From Clostridium sp. C105KSO13 (GTDB taxonomy: Bacteria; Bacillota; Clostridia; Lachnospirales; Lachnospiraceae), in the NCBI RefSeq assembly GCF_001517425.1, contig NZ_FBWL01000169.1, positions 186,001 to 250,000 of the forward strand: a stretch of DNA of 64,000 nucleotides, read 5' to 3'. The notes under the pieces were generated by a model. That model did not search any database and was not told where the DNA came from. It saw only the letters and a program-made list of their open reading frames with translations. The position numbers and the translations under genes are program-made. Below are positions 54,007 through 63,215 of the stretch, piece by piece (positions within the stretch are counted from its first letter, which is position 1; the number at the start of each line of letters is the position of its first letter).

Positions 54007-54012
54007 GAGCAA

Positions 54013-54969
54013 ATGTTACATATAATCCTGTTGATTCTGAAAATTATAGGATGGATCCTGGTGTCAATACTTGGTTTAGCTGTATTGCTTATTTGTGTCG
54101 TATTTTTTCTGCCTATTAATTATCGGATGAATGCAGAATGTGAAGGGAATTTAGATTCTCTGCATGCAAACGCCGGGTTTTCATGGCTCTTTCATCTGAT
54201 CAGCGGAAACGTGTCGTATGATAGCAGCAAACTTAATTGGAATATCAGAATCGCATGGAAAATGGTGGGACAAGATCAAAATGCAGAAAGAAATCCTTCT
54301 GAGAAGAAGAAAAGGAGAAAAGCCCCCGAAAGAGAAGTAGAGCCTGGTACAGACAGGGACCGGATGAATAAACCGGGAGAGGGAACAGCGCAGGCGGAAA
54401 AAGAAGCGGAGAATATTCTGAAAAAAGAAATACCCGAATCCTCTCAAGATGGAACTAGTGTTGATAGAACTGAAAAACAGGAAGATAAGGCATCCTCTTT
54501 TTATCAGAAGATAAAATATACATTCTGCAGAATATATGATAAGATAAAACTAATAATCCACAAAATCTGCAGCGCTATAAAAGCAATACTTGAAAAGAAG
54601 GACAAATTGACAGAATTTATTACAGATGAAGTCCACAGGGCGGCTTGGGGAAAGGTTCTTATAGAATTAAGACGACTTCTTCATTTCCTGAAGCCTCATA
54701 AGTTAAATCTTTCAGTTCTTTTTGGCTTTGGAGATCCTGCTGTTACAGGTTATGTCCTGGCAGCCGGCAGTATGCTTTCTCCATTTCTTGGGAAACATAC
54801 AAATATCCGGCCTGATTTTGAACAGGAGATACTTGAAGGAAATTTATTTGTTTCCGGAAAGATACGGGTTATATATTTTGTCATATCACTTTGGAATCTA
54901 ATATGGAATAAAAATATCCGTATCACATTCAGACATATTAAAAATATAAAAGCATGGATTTCAAATTAA
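54013..54969 (+). CDS. DUF2953 membrane-anchored protein (YtfI-like)
   Basis: 318 residues. One N-terminal membrane helix (about 3-33) and a C-terminal DUF2953-type region with LSVLFGFGDPAVTGYVLAAG and an end rich in aromatic/basic residues. Between them is a highly charged, probably disordered insert (about 90-165; many E, K, R). The gene sits 12 bases before gerW/ytfJ, as ytfI does in Bacillus subtilis, which suggests a role in the spore or germination. Molecular function is unknown. Confidence 0.82.
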   Translation: MLHIILLILKIIGWILVSILGLAVLLICVVFFLPINYRMNAECEGNLDSLHANAGFSWLFHLISGNVSYDSSKLNWNIRIAWKMVGQDQNAERNPSEKKKRRKAPEREVEPGTDRDRMNKPGEGTAQAEKEAENILKKEIPESSQDGTSVDRTEKQEDKASSFYQKIKYTFCRIYDKIKLIIHKICSAIKAILEKKDKLTEFITDEVHRAAWGKVLIELRRLLHFLKPHKLNLSVLFGFGDPAVTGYVLAAGSMLSPFLGKHTNIRPDFEQEILEGNLFVSGKIRVIYFVISLWNLIWNKNIRITFRHIKNIKAWISN

Positions 54970-54981
54970 GGAGGATTAAAA

Positions 54982-55392
54982 ATGACAGTGGAAAATAGTT
55001 TCAAAGACACGGTAGAATCATTGTTTCGTGGCATGGATCATGTTATTACAACAAAGACGGTTGTCGGTGATGCAATCCATATTAATGACATCATCATTCT
55101 CCCCCTGGTGGATGTATCCTTTGGGGTGGGGGCGGGATATTTTTCCGGCGACAAAAAAGGCAGAGGTACAGGAGGTCTGGGGGGCAAAATAACTCCCAGT
55201 GCAGTGCTCGTCATCAAAAATGGCACAACAAAACTGGTGAACATCAAAAACCAGGATACAATCACTAAGATTTTGGATATGGTGCCGGATGTTGTAGACA
55301 AGTTTACTTCAAAAGATGATAAAGTTACAGAAGAAGATGTTATGGACATTTTAAATTCTGAAGAATCCGGAAAAGACGGAGCACATATTTAA
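54982..55392 (+). CDS. gerW: Spore protein GerW/YtfJ
   Basis: 136 residues. The GerW family core is visible: VGDAIHINDIIILPLVDVSFGVGAG, then a glycine-rich turn GRGTGGLGGKITPSAVLVI, and a helical acidic C-terminus. GerW affects spore germination in Bacillus and localises to the spore; biochemical action is not known. AAGGAGG precedes the ATG. Partnered with the DUF2953 gene. Confidence 0.92.
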   Translation: MTVENSFKDTVESLFRGMDHVITTKTVVGDAIHINDIIILPLVDVSFGVGAGYFSGDKKGRGTGGLGGKITPSAVLVIKNGTTKLVNIKNQDTITKILDMVPDVVDKFTSKDDKVTEEDVMDILNSEESGKDGAHI

Positions 55393-55439
55393 AAAAGCTG
55401 CATAGAATAGTAGCAAACCCTGCTGGGAGTAAACTAATT

Positions 55440-55574
55440 ATGAAAAGAGTGATCGGATTCGCACTGCTGTGCTTTGGAGTTGGCATGATTCTCATGCTGG
55501 TATTGCCGAATGCAATCGGCCTGATTCTGACGATTATCGCTCTGGCAGCGGGGTATAAGCTATTTTGCGGGTGA
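55440..55574 (+). CDS. 44-residue hydrophobic membrane protein
   Basis: Starts MKRVIGFALLCFGVGMILML, then LPNAIGLILTIIALAAGYKL and ends FCG. Two short hydrophobic segments flank a Pro-Asn turn, with a terminal Cys. GGGAG lies 10 bases upstream of the ATG. Similar tiny proteins (G-F-x-L-F..G-M..L-P-N..L..GY-x-LFC) occur in many Clostridia in my recollection, without a known function. It follows gerW by 47 bases and is followed by the rpmB terminator on the opposite strand. Confidence 0.72.
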   Translation: MKRVIGFALLCFGVGMILMLVLPNAIGLILTIIALAAGYKLFCG

Positions 55575-55580
55575 AATGCC

Positions 55581-55609
55581 AAAAAAAGTACCCACATTAC
55601 AGTGAGTAC
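55581..55609 (-). terminator. rpmB terminator
   Basis: On the minus strand an eight-pair stem GTACTCAC / GTGGGTAC (one T-G pair) with a 6-base loop is followed by seven Ts, 28 bases after the rpmB stop. Confidence 0.8.
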
Positions 55610-55636
55610 CCCGTGTCTTCAAAATATTCTCATAAA

Positions 55637-55825
55637 TTAAGCACGTTCTACGCGGCCTGATTTTAAGCAGGAAGTACAAACGTACATCTTTTTTGATCCG
55701 CCTTCTGTTTTAACTCTAACGGATTTCACATTTGATTTCCACATTTTTGGTGATTTTCTATGAGAGTGACTTACGTTGTTACCGAAATGAGCACCCTTTT
55801 CACAAATAGCACATTTAGCCATCAT
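55637..55825 (-). CDS. rpmB: 50S ribosomal protein L28
   Basis: 62 residues: MAKCAICEKGAHFGNNVSHSH and KMYVCTSCLKSGRV, with two Cys-x-x-Cys pairs, i.e. the zinc-binding form of bL28. Two ATG codons lie together at the 5' end (55825 and 55822); AGGAGG is seven bases before the first. Monocistronic, leftward. Confidence 0.95.
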   Translation of the reverse strand: MMAKCAICEKGAHFGNNVSHSHRKSPKMWKSNVKSVRVKTEGGSKKMYVCTSCLKSGRVERA

Positions 55826-55874
55826 TGCACCTCCTAACGATCTGAAATAGCCTGCATAGGCTCACAACAATGTT

Positions 55875-55903
55875 ATTTTATCAGAAAGGATTTCCTAATG
55901 CAA
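55875..55903 (-). promoter_or_regulatory. rpmB promoter
   Basis: On the minus strand: TTGCAT, 17-base spacer, TAAAAT, about 50 bases before rpmB; the leader includes a small AGCCT/AGGCT hairpin. Confidence 0.7.
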
Positions 55904-55939
55904 GCGTTTTCTCAAATTTTTCTAATTCCTGAATCCATG

Positions 55940-55968
55940 TTGTAAAATCTCTCCAGACAGAGTATAAT
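55940..55968 (+). promoter_or_regulatory. asp23-fakA-recG promoter
   Basis: TTGTAA (55940-55945), 17-base spacer, perfect TATAAT (55963-55968), about 50 bases before the Asp23 gene. Confidence 0.8.
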
Positions 55969-56016
55969 ACTTATGTTAATTATGTTTAAAATCCATTTAA
56001 GAATTGGAGGTAATAT

Positions 56017-56379
56017 ATGATGAAGGGCAGTATAAGCACCGAGCTCGGAATTGTTACGGTCAGTTCCGATGTAATCGCAAAGTATGCAGGCTCAGTTGCG
56101 GTGGAATGTTTTGGCATCGTTGGGATGGCTGCGGTCAACATGAAAGATGGATTAGTAAGATTGCTGAAGAGGGAAAGCCTGACACAAGGAATCCAGGCAG
56201 AGCTTACCGATGACAATGTTTTAACGCTGAATTTTCATGTGATTGTTGCATACGGAGTAAATATTCTTTCAGTTTCTGACAATCTGATGAGCAATGTAAA
56301 ATACAAAGTAGAAGAATTTACCGGAATGACTGTAGATAAGATAAATATCTTTGTCGAAGGTGTCAGAGTGATTGATTAA
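56017..56379 (+). CDS. Asp23/Gls24 family envelope protein (YloU-like)
   Basis: 120 residues. The Asp23 pattern is clear: STELGIVTVSSDVIAKYAGSVAVE near the start, then VLTLNFHVIVAYGVNI and VDKINIFVEGVRV. Members associate with the membrane or envelope and are often stress-linked; yloU precedes the fatty acid kinase gene yloV in Firmicutes, as here. Two adjacent ATGs (56017, 56020) follow TGGAGG; both are acceptable. Confidence 0.92.
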   Translation: MMKGSISTELGIVTVSSDVIAKYAGSVAVECFGIVGMAAVNMKDGLVRLLKRESLTQGIQAELTDDNVLTLNFHVIVAYGVNILSVSDNLMSNVKYKVEEFTGMTVDKINIFVEGVRVID

Positions 56380-56393
56380 GGAGGATACTTGTC

Positions 56394-58064
56394 GTGGCAA
56401 CGAATACGATAAACGCAGAACTGTTCGCGAAAATGTTTTTAGCGGGGGCAGCTAATCTGGAAGCAAAAAAAGAATTTATTAATGAACTGAATGTATTTCC
56501 GGTTCCCGATGGAGATACAGGAACGAACATGACGCTGACTATCATGTCTGCAGCAAAAGAGGTAACTGCACTTGAACATACGAATCTGCAGGTCCTGGCC
56601 AAGGCCATTTCTTCCGGCTCACTGCGCGGTGCCAGAGGCAACTCAGGTGTTATTCTATCTCAGCTTCTGAGAGGATTCACAAAAGAAATACGTGGATATA
56701 AAGAAATTGATGTAGAAATCTTTGCACAGGCATGTGACCGTGCCCGAGCGACAGCGTACAAAGCAGTTATGAAGCCAAAAGAGGGGACCATCCTAACTGT
56801 TGCGAAAGGCATCGCCCAGAAGGCAGCAGAGCTGGCAGAGACAACAAAGGATCTGGAAGTATTTCTTCCGCAGATACTGGAACATGCTGAATACGTACTT
56901 TCCAGGACACCTGAGATGCTCCCGATACTGAAAGAGGCCGGCGTGGTAGACTCCGGCGGGCAGGGGCTTCTAGAAGTGCTTAAAGGCGCCTATGATGCAT
57001 TCCGGGGCAAAGAGATTGACTACAGTGCCATTGAGGAAAGCTCCGGCACTACCATGGTAAGACCGGGACTGCAGGCAGAAGCAGACATTAAGTTTGGCTA
57101 TTGTACGGAATTTATTATTATGACAGAAAAAGACTTCTCCGAGAAGGATGAGCTTGAGTTTAAGGCTTACCTTGAGTCTATCGGTGATTCCATTGTATGC
57201 GTGTCAGACGGAGATATTGTAAAGATTCATGTTCACACCAATGATCCCGGACTGGCAATTCAAAAAGCCCTGACCTATGGGCAGCTCACCAGGATGAAGA
57301 TTGATAATATGCGTGAGGAGCATCAGGAAAGACTATTTAAGAACTCCGAGAAACTAGCGGCAGAACAGAAGAAGAATGCCTCCGGAGATAAGAAAAAACC
57401 TGATAAGGAAATAGGTTTTATTACTGTTTCTATCGGTGAGGGCATGAATGACATATTTCGGGAGCTGGGTGTAGACTACATCATTGAAGGCGGACAGACC
57501 ATGAACCCAAGCACGGAAGACATGCTGACGGCTATCGGTGAAGTCAGAGCCAAGCACATTTTTATACTTCCGAATAATAAGAATATTATTTTGGCAGCAA
57601 ACCAGGCACAGTCGCTGACAAAGGACAAGGATATCATTGTGATACCTACAAAGACTGTGACACAGGGAATTACGGCAGTGATTAATTACATGCCCGAAGC
57701 GGACATTTCTACGAATAAAGCAAACATGCTCGTGGAAATTCAAAAGGTAAAGACCGGGCAGGTCACATACGCAGTGAGGGATACCCACATTGATAATAAA
57801 GAAATCCATGAAGGCGATATCATGGGAATCGGCGATGAGGGAATTCTGTCCGTAGGCCAGTCCGTGGAGAATGTAACGAAAGAAATGCTTGCCCTTCAGG
57901 TGGATGAGGATACAGAACTCATCAGCTTATATTATGGGAATGATGTTCTGGCAGAAGATGCAGCACGCTTTGCACAGGAGATAAGTGTTCTTTATCCGGA
58001 GGCAGATGTAGATGCTCACTTCGGAGGGCAGCCCATTTATTATTATATTGTATCGGTAGAGTAG
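56394..58064 (+). CDS. fakA: Fatty acid kinase FakA-like protein (DAK2 domain, YloV)
   Basis: 556 residues from a GTG start after AAGGAGG. The N-terminal DAK2/DhaL nucleotide domain has VFPVPDGDTGTNM (Mg ligands) and GSLRGARGNSGVILSQLLRG; the middle and C-terminal part is the DegV-like/FakB-interacting region (DGDIVKIHVHTNDPG). FakA phosphorylates fatty acids held by a FakB protein so that they enter phospholipid synthesis. No fakB gene is in the window. Lies between yloU-like gene and recG. Confidence 0.9.
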   Translation: MATNTINAELFAKMFLAGAANLEAKKEFINELNVFPVPDGDTGTNMTLTIMSAAKEVTALEHTNLQVLAKAISSGSLRGARGNSGVILSQLLRGFTKEIRGYKEIDVEIFAQACDRARATAYKAVMKPKEGTILTVAKGIAQKAAELAETTKDLEVFLPQILEHAEYVLSRTPEMLPILKEAGVVDSGGQGLLEVLKGAYDAFRGKEIDYSAIEESSGTTMVRPGLQAEADIKFGYCTEFIIMTEKDFSEKDELEFKAYLESIGDSIVCVSDGDIVKIHVHTNDPGLAIQKALTYGQLTRMKIDNMREEHQERLFKNSEKLAAEQKKNASGDKKKPDKEIGFITVSIGEGMNDIFRELGVDYIIEGGQTMNPSTEDMLTAIGEVRAKHIFILPNNKNIILAANQAQSLTKDKDIIVIPTKTVTQGITAVINYMPEADISTNKANMLVEIQKVKTGQVTYAVRDTHIDNKEIHEGDIMGIGDEGILSVGQSVENVTKEMLALQVDEDTELISLYYGNDVLAEDAARFAQEISVLYPEADVDAHFGGQPIYYYIVSVE

Positions 58065-58074
58065 AATTTAGACG

Positions 58075-60132
58075 ATGAATGAGAATTCTAAAATTAGCAC
58101 ATTAAAAGGAATCGGAGATAAAACCCAGGCCCTTTTTGAAAAGGCCGGGGCAGGTACAATAGGCGAATTGATCCGCTATTATCCGAGAGGTTATGATGTA
58201 TATGACAACCCGGTTCCTTTGGGTGAAGTAGAGGAAGGAAGAACGCTGACTGTCACCGGCACAATATACGGAAGAGTCCAGTTTGACGGGAATCAAAACA
58301 GGCAGGTGACCAGGCTGTTTATAAGAGATGCAACCGGAACTTTAAAGGTAATCTGGTTTCGGATGCCGTTTTTAAAAAGCACCCTTCGCGGTGGTGTTAT
58401 CACCCTTCGCGGAAGAGTTGTCAGAAGACGGGATGGCCTGGTTATGGAACATCCCGAAATTTTTTATCCCGGTTCAAAATACGAAGAAAAACAAGGTACT
58501 CTTCAGCCGGTTTACGCCCTCACTGCAGGTCTTACGAATAATGCTGTAAAAAAGGCTGTGATGCAGGCGGTGGAATATCTGGATTCAAAACAGGATCTGC
58601 TTCCTGAAGAAGTCCGGGAAACTTATAGTCTGACAGACTTCTGCTCTGCAGTCAGAGGAGTTCATTTCCCCCAAAATAAAGAAGAATTCTACTGTGCAAG
58701 AGAAAGACTGGTTTTTGAAGAGTTTCTTATATTTATTCTGTCGCTCAGAATAATAAAAACCAGAGAAGATAAAGCTATAAACAGCTTTACATTTCCAGAA
58801 TCTGAATCGGTAAATAGCTTTTTAAATGCCCTGCCTTATGAATTGACAAATGCCCAGAAGAGGGTATGGACTGAAATCAAAAAGGATATGTCGGGAAAGC
58901 ACGTTATGTCCCGGCTTGTCCAGGGAGATGTAGGCTCCGGCAAGACAATTGTGGCACTTTTGGGGCTTATACTTGCCGGGTTAAACGGCTATCAGGGTGC
59001 TATGATGGCTCCCACGGAAGTACTGGCAAAGCAGCATTACGAAAATGTTTCATCTATGTTCAGGCAATATGACATTCCACTGAAGCCGGTACTTCTCACA
59101 GGCTCTATGAGGGCAAAAGAAAAGAGGGCAGTCTATGAAACAATTGCCTCGGGAGAGGCGAATATCGTAGTTGGCACTCATGCACTGATACAGGACAAGG
59201 TGAATTACCACAATCTGGCTCTTGTTGTGACAGACGAACAGCATCGCTTTGGTGTAAAACAAAGAGAGGCACTGGCGTGCAAGGGAAGTATGCCGCACAT
59301 ACTGGTTATGAGTGCAACACCGATTCCAAGATCACTGGCTATGATTCTATATGGCGACCTGGATATTTCAGTTATCGATGAACTCCCAAAGAACAGGCTT
59401 CCTATAAAAAACTGTGTGGTGGACACGGGATACCGAAGTACTGCATACCGGTTCATGCAAAAACAAGTCAAAGAGGGGCGGCAGTGTTATGTCATCTGCC
59501 CGATGGTAGAGGAAAGTGAATCTCTAGAGGTGGAAAATGTTACAGATTATACACAATCTCTGAAAGAAGCCATGGGAGGCGGTATAACGATTGCCTGCCT
59601 GCACGGAAAGATGAAACAGAGCGAGAAAGACTCAATCATGGAGGCTTTCGGCAGAAATGAAATTCAGATTCTAGTTTCAACCACCGTGATTGAAGTGGGA
59701 ATTGACGTTCCAAATTCCACGGTTATGCTCATTGAAAATGCAGAACGGTTCGGCCTTGCTCAGCTTCATCAGCTCCGTGGCCGGGTAGGGCGGGGAGAGC
59801 ACCAGTCTTACTGTATCTTCATGAGTGCATCAAAAGCAAAAGAGACAAGAGAACGATTAGAAATTTTAAACAAATCCAATGATGGATTTTTTATTGCATC
59901 TGAGGATCTGCGGCTTCGCGGCCCCGGAGATTTATTCGGAATCCGTCAGAGCGGAATGATGGATTTCCGGATGGGAGATGTATTTCAAGACGCAAAAATT
60001 CTACAGAGAGCAAATGAAGCAGCTGAAAAAATTTTGACAGAAGATCCGGAACTGATTCTTGAAAAGCACGAAAAACTCAAATTATACCTGAATCATTTTA
60101 TGTCGAAAGTGATGTTGGAGACAACGCTTTGA
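58075..60132 (+). CDS. recG: ATP-dependent DNA helicase RecG
   Basis: 685 residues. N-terminal wedge/OB domain (LKGIGDKTQALFEKAG, PRGYDVYD, VTGTIYGR), helicase motif I GDVGSGKT at about 285, motif II DEQH (about 388) in VVTDEQHRFGVKQR, motif III MSATPIPRS, and C-terminal QLRGRVGRGEHQSYC. It reverses stalled forks and processes branched DNA. Follows fakA by ten bases. Confidence 0.96.
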   Translation: MNENSKISTLKGIGDKTQALFEKAGAGTIGELIRYYPRGYDVYDNPVPLGEVEEGRTLTVTGTIYGRVQFDGNQNRQVTRLFIRDATGTLKVIWFRMPFLKSTLRGGVITLRGRVVRRRDGLVMEHPEIFYPGSKYEEKQGTLQPVYALTAGLTNNAVKKAVMQAVEYLDSKQDLLPEEVRETYSLTDFCSAVRGVHFPQNKEEFYCARERLVFEEFLIFILSLRIIKTREDKAINSFTFPESESVNSFLNALPYELTNAQKRVWTEIKKDMSGKHVMSRLVQGDVGSGKTIVALLGLILAGLNGYQGAMMAPTEVLAKQHYENVSSMFRQYDIPLKPVLLTGSMRAKEKRAVYETIASGEANIVVGTHALIQDKVNYHNLALVVTDEQHRFGVKQREALACKGSMPHILVMSATPIPRSLAMILYGDLDISVIDELPKNRLPIKNCVVDTGYRSTAYRFMQKQVKEGRQCYVICPMVEESESLEVENVTDYTQSLKEAMGGGITIACLHGKMKQSEKDSIMEAFGRNEIQILVSTTVIEVGIDVPNSTVMLIENAERFGLAQLHQLRGRVGRGEHQSYCIFMSASKAKETRERLEILNKSNDGFFIASEDLRLRGPGDLFGIRQSGMMDFRMGDVFQDAKILQRANEAAEKILTEDPELILEKHEKLKLYLNHFMSKVMLETTL

Positions 60133-60246
60133 GCCAAGAATTTCCAGAGTAAAAGATGAATTCCTCCATATACTATGATTGTAACACAATACAGTGTTAT
60201 AAAAATCTGAAGAAGTAACAGAAGTTACGAAAAGGAGGAAAATATC

Positions 60247-60450
60247 ATGGCAAGTTCAACTAATCGAGCAGCCGTACCTGAGGCTAAAACAGCACTGAAC
60301 AGATTCAAATATGAGGTAGCGAATGAGCTCGGAGTACCGCTTACTGACGGATACAACGGAGACTTAACTTCAAAACAGAATGGTTCTGTCGGTGGTTATA
60401 TGGTTAAGAAAATGATCGAACAGCAGGAAAGACAGATGTCCGGTAAATAA
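60247..60450 (+). CDS. Small acid-soluble spore protein, alpha/beta type
   Basis: 67 residues with AAAAGGAGG before the ATG. The SASP core is visible: ALNRFKYEVANELGVPL and the GYNGDLTSKQNGSVGGYMVKKM segment with the second DNA-binding helix. Such proteins coat spore DNA and force A-like structure. The germination protease site should be the FKYE/VANEL region. A forespore sigma-G promoter is expected, but I could not identify one confidently in the 114-base gap after recG. Confidence 0.93.
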   Translation: MASSTNRAAVPEAKTALNRFKYEVANELGVPLTDGYNGDLTSKQNGSVGGYMVKKMIEQQERQMSGK

Positions 60451-60465
60451 CCAAATTTTCTAAGA

Positions 60466-60498
60466 AAAAGCGCTTGGGATTGACCTGAGCGCTTTTTT
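60466..60498 (+). terminator. Terminator after the SASP gene
   Basis: Nine-pair stem AAAAGCGCT / AGCGCTTTT (60466-60474 and 60488-60496) with a 13-base loop; six Ts run 60493-60498. Confidence 0.9.
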
Positions 60499-60544
60499 CT
60501 GTTAAAATTCAGCATTATAAGGAAGTAGAATGAAGGGGTTGTCT

Positions 60545-61114
60545 ATGAGAGTCATAGCAGGAAGCGCAAAAAGATTACAATTAAAGACACTGGACGGATT
60601 TGACACAAGGCCGACCACAGATAGAATTAAAGAGACATTGTTTAATATGATCGCACCGTTTATTTATGACAGTGTATTTCTGGATCTGTTTGCCGGCAGC
60701 GGCGGAATAGGAATAGAGGCCTTAAGCCGTGGGGCAAAAGAGGCTGTTTTTGTAGAAAAAAACCGTGAGGCTATGATATGCATTAAAGAAAATTTAAAGA
60801 CAACCCATCTGGAATCAGGAGCAATGACTCTGACCCAGGATGTGATGTCGGCTCTTTACCGTTTGGAAGGGGAGAAGGTATTTGATTTTGTCTTTATGGA
60901 TCCTTCTTATAACCAGGGCCTTGAGAGGAAAGTGCTGGAATATCTCAGTGAATCCCATCTGGTGTACGAGGATACCGTAATCATCGTAGAAGCCTCCAAA
61001 GAAACTGATTTTTCCTATCTTGAAGAACTGAAGTTTTCCTGTATAAAGGAAAAAGTATATAAAACAAACAAACATGTCTTCATTGAAAAGGCTGGGAAGG
61101 AAGAAATATGTTAA
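60545..61114 (+). CDS. rsmD: 16S rRNA (guanine(966)-N(2))-methyltransferase RsmD
   Basis: About 189 residues. [18 protein letters not shown], then [14 protein letters not shown], AdoMet motif [20 protein letters not shown] and the catalytic (N/D)PP(Y/F)-type motif, here DPSY in FMDPSYNQG. The ATG at 60545 gives the usual RsmD start; an upstream ATG at 60530 is possible. Overlaps the coaD start by seven bases. Confidence 0.93.
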   Translation: MRVIAGSAKRLQLKTLDGFDTRPTTDRIKETLFNMIAPFIYDSVFLDLFAGSGGIGIEALSRGAKEAVFVEKNREAMICIKENLKTTHLESGAMTLTQDVMSALYRLEGEKVFDFVFMDPSYNQGLERKVLEYLSESHLVYEDTVIIVEASKETDFSYLEELKFSCIKEKVYKTNKHVFIEKAGKEEIC

Positions 61115-61599
61115 GAGCCATCTATCCGGGAAGTTTTGATCCTGTCACATGCGGACACCTTGACATCATTAAAAGATCTTGTCGAATCGTCGATGAATTA
61201 GTTGTCGGAGTACTGAACAATAATGCCAAAATGCCGTTGTTTTCTGTAGAGGAACGTGCTAAAATATTAAAAGAAGTCACAAAAGACTTGAAAAACATAA
61301 AAGTAATCCCCTTTGACGGATTATTAATTGACTTTGCAAGACAGCAGAATGCAAAGGTTATAATCAGGGGGCTTCGGATGATTACCGATTTTGAATATGA
61401 ATTACAGATGGCTCAGACGAATCATAAGATGGAGCCGGGTGTCGATACAATGTTTTTGACGACAAGTATCGAATATTCTTACTTAAGTTCCACAACCGTA
61501 AAGGAAATCGCAACTTTTGGGGGAGACGTATCACAATTTGTGCCGGAAGCTGTGGTAGTGGAACTGAAGAAAAAGCTGAACACAAAAAGGAGAGTGTAA
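61108..61599 (+). CDS. coaD: Phosphopantetheine adenylyltransferase
   Basis: 163 residues. [16 protein letters not shown] carries the nucleotidyltransferase T/H-x-G-H signature, VIIRGLR binds phosphopantetheine, and [17 protein letters not shown] is the C-terminal hallmark. It makes dephospho-CoA from ATP and 4'-phosphopantetheine. rsmD-coaD is a common pairing. Confidence 0.97.
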   Translation: MLRAIYPGSFDPVTCGHLDIIKRSCRIVDELVVGVLNNNAKMPLFSVEERAKILKEVTKDLKNIKVIPFDGLLIDFARQQNAKVIIRGLRMITDFEYELQMAQTNHKMEPGVDTMFLTTSIEYSYLSSTTVKEIATFGGDVSQFVPEAVVVELKKKLNTKRRV

Positions 61600-61601
61600 T
61601 T

Positions 61602-62192
61602 ATGAGCAGCCGTATTGAACAGATTATAGAGGAAATCGAAGAGTACATCGACCGGGATTGTAAATTCCAGCCATTGTCTACTACTAAGATTATTGTAAAT
61701 AAAGAGCATCTGGATGAGCTGCTGCGCGAGCTCAGAATGAAAACTCCCGATGAGATTAAGAGATATCAGAAGATTATCAGCAATCGGGATGCGATTATTG
61801 CAGATGCCCAGGCAAAAGCAGATGCCATGATCGAAGAGGCACAGCTGCAGACTTCGGAGCTGGTCAGCGAACATGAGATTATGCAGCAGGCTTATTCACA
61901 GGCCAACGAGATTGTCACACAGGCAAGCGCACAGGCCCAGGAGATTGTGGACAATGCAACGGAGGACGCAAATGCCATCAGACTTGGAGCAATTCAGTAT
62001 ACCGATGACCTGCTCGCCAATGCAGAGAGCATTATCGGCCATACACTTGACAGCTACACTACGAAATATGACGGACTGATTAATTCCCTTCAGGAGTGTT
62101 ATGATGTAGTCCGGACAAACCGTGCAGAGCTGGAGGTACCTGCTGAAGATGATCAGGACTATGTCCAGCAGGAAGATTCAGATAATGTATAA
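61602..62192 (+). CDS. Coiled-coil protein with DivIVA/V-ATPase-stalk-like helices, function unknown
   Basis: 196 residues with AAAAGGAGAG upstream. The N-terminus (IEQIIEEIEEYID, then VNKEHLDELLREL) is followed by a long alanine/glutamine/glutamate-rich helix (about 65-140, with IIADAQAKADAMIEEAQLQ), and a strongly acidic tail. It has no membrane segment. Proteins of this look are often annotated as ATPase-like only because of the coiled coil. Located after coaD and overlapping convergent ylbJ by 15 bases. A cell-structure role is plausible but not shown. Confidence 0.78.
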   Translation: MSSRIEQIIEEIEEYIDRDCKFQPLSTTKIIVNKEHLDELLRELRMKTPDEIKRYQKIISNRDAIIADAQAKADAMIEEAQLQTSELVSEHEIMQQAYSQANEIVTQASAQAQEIVDNATEDANAIRLGAIQYTDDLLANAESIIGHTLDSYTTKYDGLINSLQECYDVVRTNRAELEVPAEDDQDYVQQEDSDNV

Positions 62193-63107
62193 ATACAGGA
62201 AAGCTATGAGACTGGCCACCGCTGCGGTGACCAGTTTTTCGATTATGTAGGGAAAGATAGAAATATTAGTTTTCTGTATCATGCACTGGGTCTGTGCGGC
62301 CGCACAAAATCCCCCAAAAGAGGTCAGCCCGATGATTGCCGGGTACATAAGGCCAAAGTCAATCCCGGATTTTCCGATGATTGCAATCCCATTTGTCACT
62401 TCCAGTGAGGGCAGCATTATTTGAAGCAGCAGTGGCTTTAAGGAAAATGATTGAAACAGAGAAAGGATAACAGAAAATAATATAATATAGCCCCCCACTT
62501 TAGTGATTGTTTCAAATCCATCCATTATACAGTCATCTACAACTTGAAAATTCCATTTTCTTTCGTTTCTTGTTTCCCGCCTCTGATTTTGGAAACATTT
62601 TTTACCTTTAAGATAAAATCTTCGGAAAATAAGACTTAACAGCATTGGTGTGCCCAGTAGAATAAGAATTGACGGTATGAGCAATTCCTCTCTGTCCAGC
62701 GTTTTCCAAATGATGAAATTCATAATAAAAACCGGACTGGTATTATTACAAAAAGAAAGGAGGTACTTTCCCTCATCCTCTGTAATATACTCACCTTTTA
62801 TTAAATCCCCGGCCACTTTTGCACCCATAGGATAACCGCATAGAAAACCTGCAATTACAGCGAAACTTCCATTTTTCGATACTTTAAATATGCCGGACAA
62901 TAGCCGTCCGAATAGTCGGGATATATAGTGTATACTGTCTGTATATAATAAAAGGTTTGTAATCATGATAAAGGGAAACAATGTGGGCAAAATGATTTGG
63001 AACCATAAAAGAAGTCCCTCGCTTGCCCCGTTAAAGACAGCTTTTGGATATATAAGCATGAAAGCAAACAAAAGGATGATTCCCGCTTTTGAAAGGCTGT
63101 GTTTCAT
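62178..63107 (-). CDS. ylbJ: Sporulation integral membrane protein YlbJ
   Basis: 309 residues, about eight membrane helices. The nucleoside-recognition (gate) domain pattern of SpoIIM/YlbJ-type proteins is visible: SEGLLLWFQIILPTLFPFIMITNLL, GFLCGYPMGAKVAGDLI, LSFCNNTSPVFIMNFI. B. subtilis ylbJ belongs to the sigma-E mother-cell regulon and is needed for heat-resistant spores. Its neighbour coaD is also its neighbour in Bacillus. Its stop overlaps the convergent coiled-coil gene. Confidence 0.92.
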   Translation of the reverse strand: MKHSLSKAGIILLFAFMLIYPKAVFNGASEGLLLWFQIILPTLFPFIMITNLLLYTDSIHYISRLFGRLLSGIFKVSKNGSFAVIAGFLCGYPMGAKVAGDLIKGEYITEDEGKYLLSFCNNTSPVFIMNFIIWKTLDREELLIPSILILLGTPMLLSLIFRRFYLKGKKCFQNQRRETRNERKWNFQVVDDCIMDGFETITKVGGYIILFSVILSLFQSFSLKPLLLQIMLPSLEVTNGIAIIGKSGIDFGLMYPAIIGLTSFGGFCAAAQTQCMIQKTNISIFPYIIEKLVTAAVASLIAFLYLYII

Positions 63108-63215
63108 AGGCGTTTTCTCTCAGGACACTTTTATAAAGATATATGAAATTGGTTGATTTTTTATTCTCCTTGTGACAAAATGAAAGTATTAAATATCAGA
63201 AAAGGGGAATGAAAG

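Noticed and set aside
60133-60246. Sigma-G promoter for the SASP gene
   Set aside because: TGAATT and CATATACTA occur near 60159-60175 but at the wrong relative order and spacing for a sigma-G -35/-10 pair, so no call was made.
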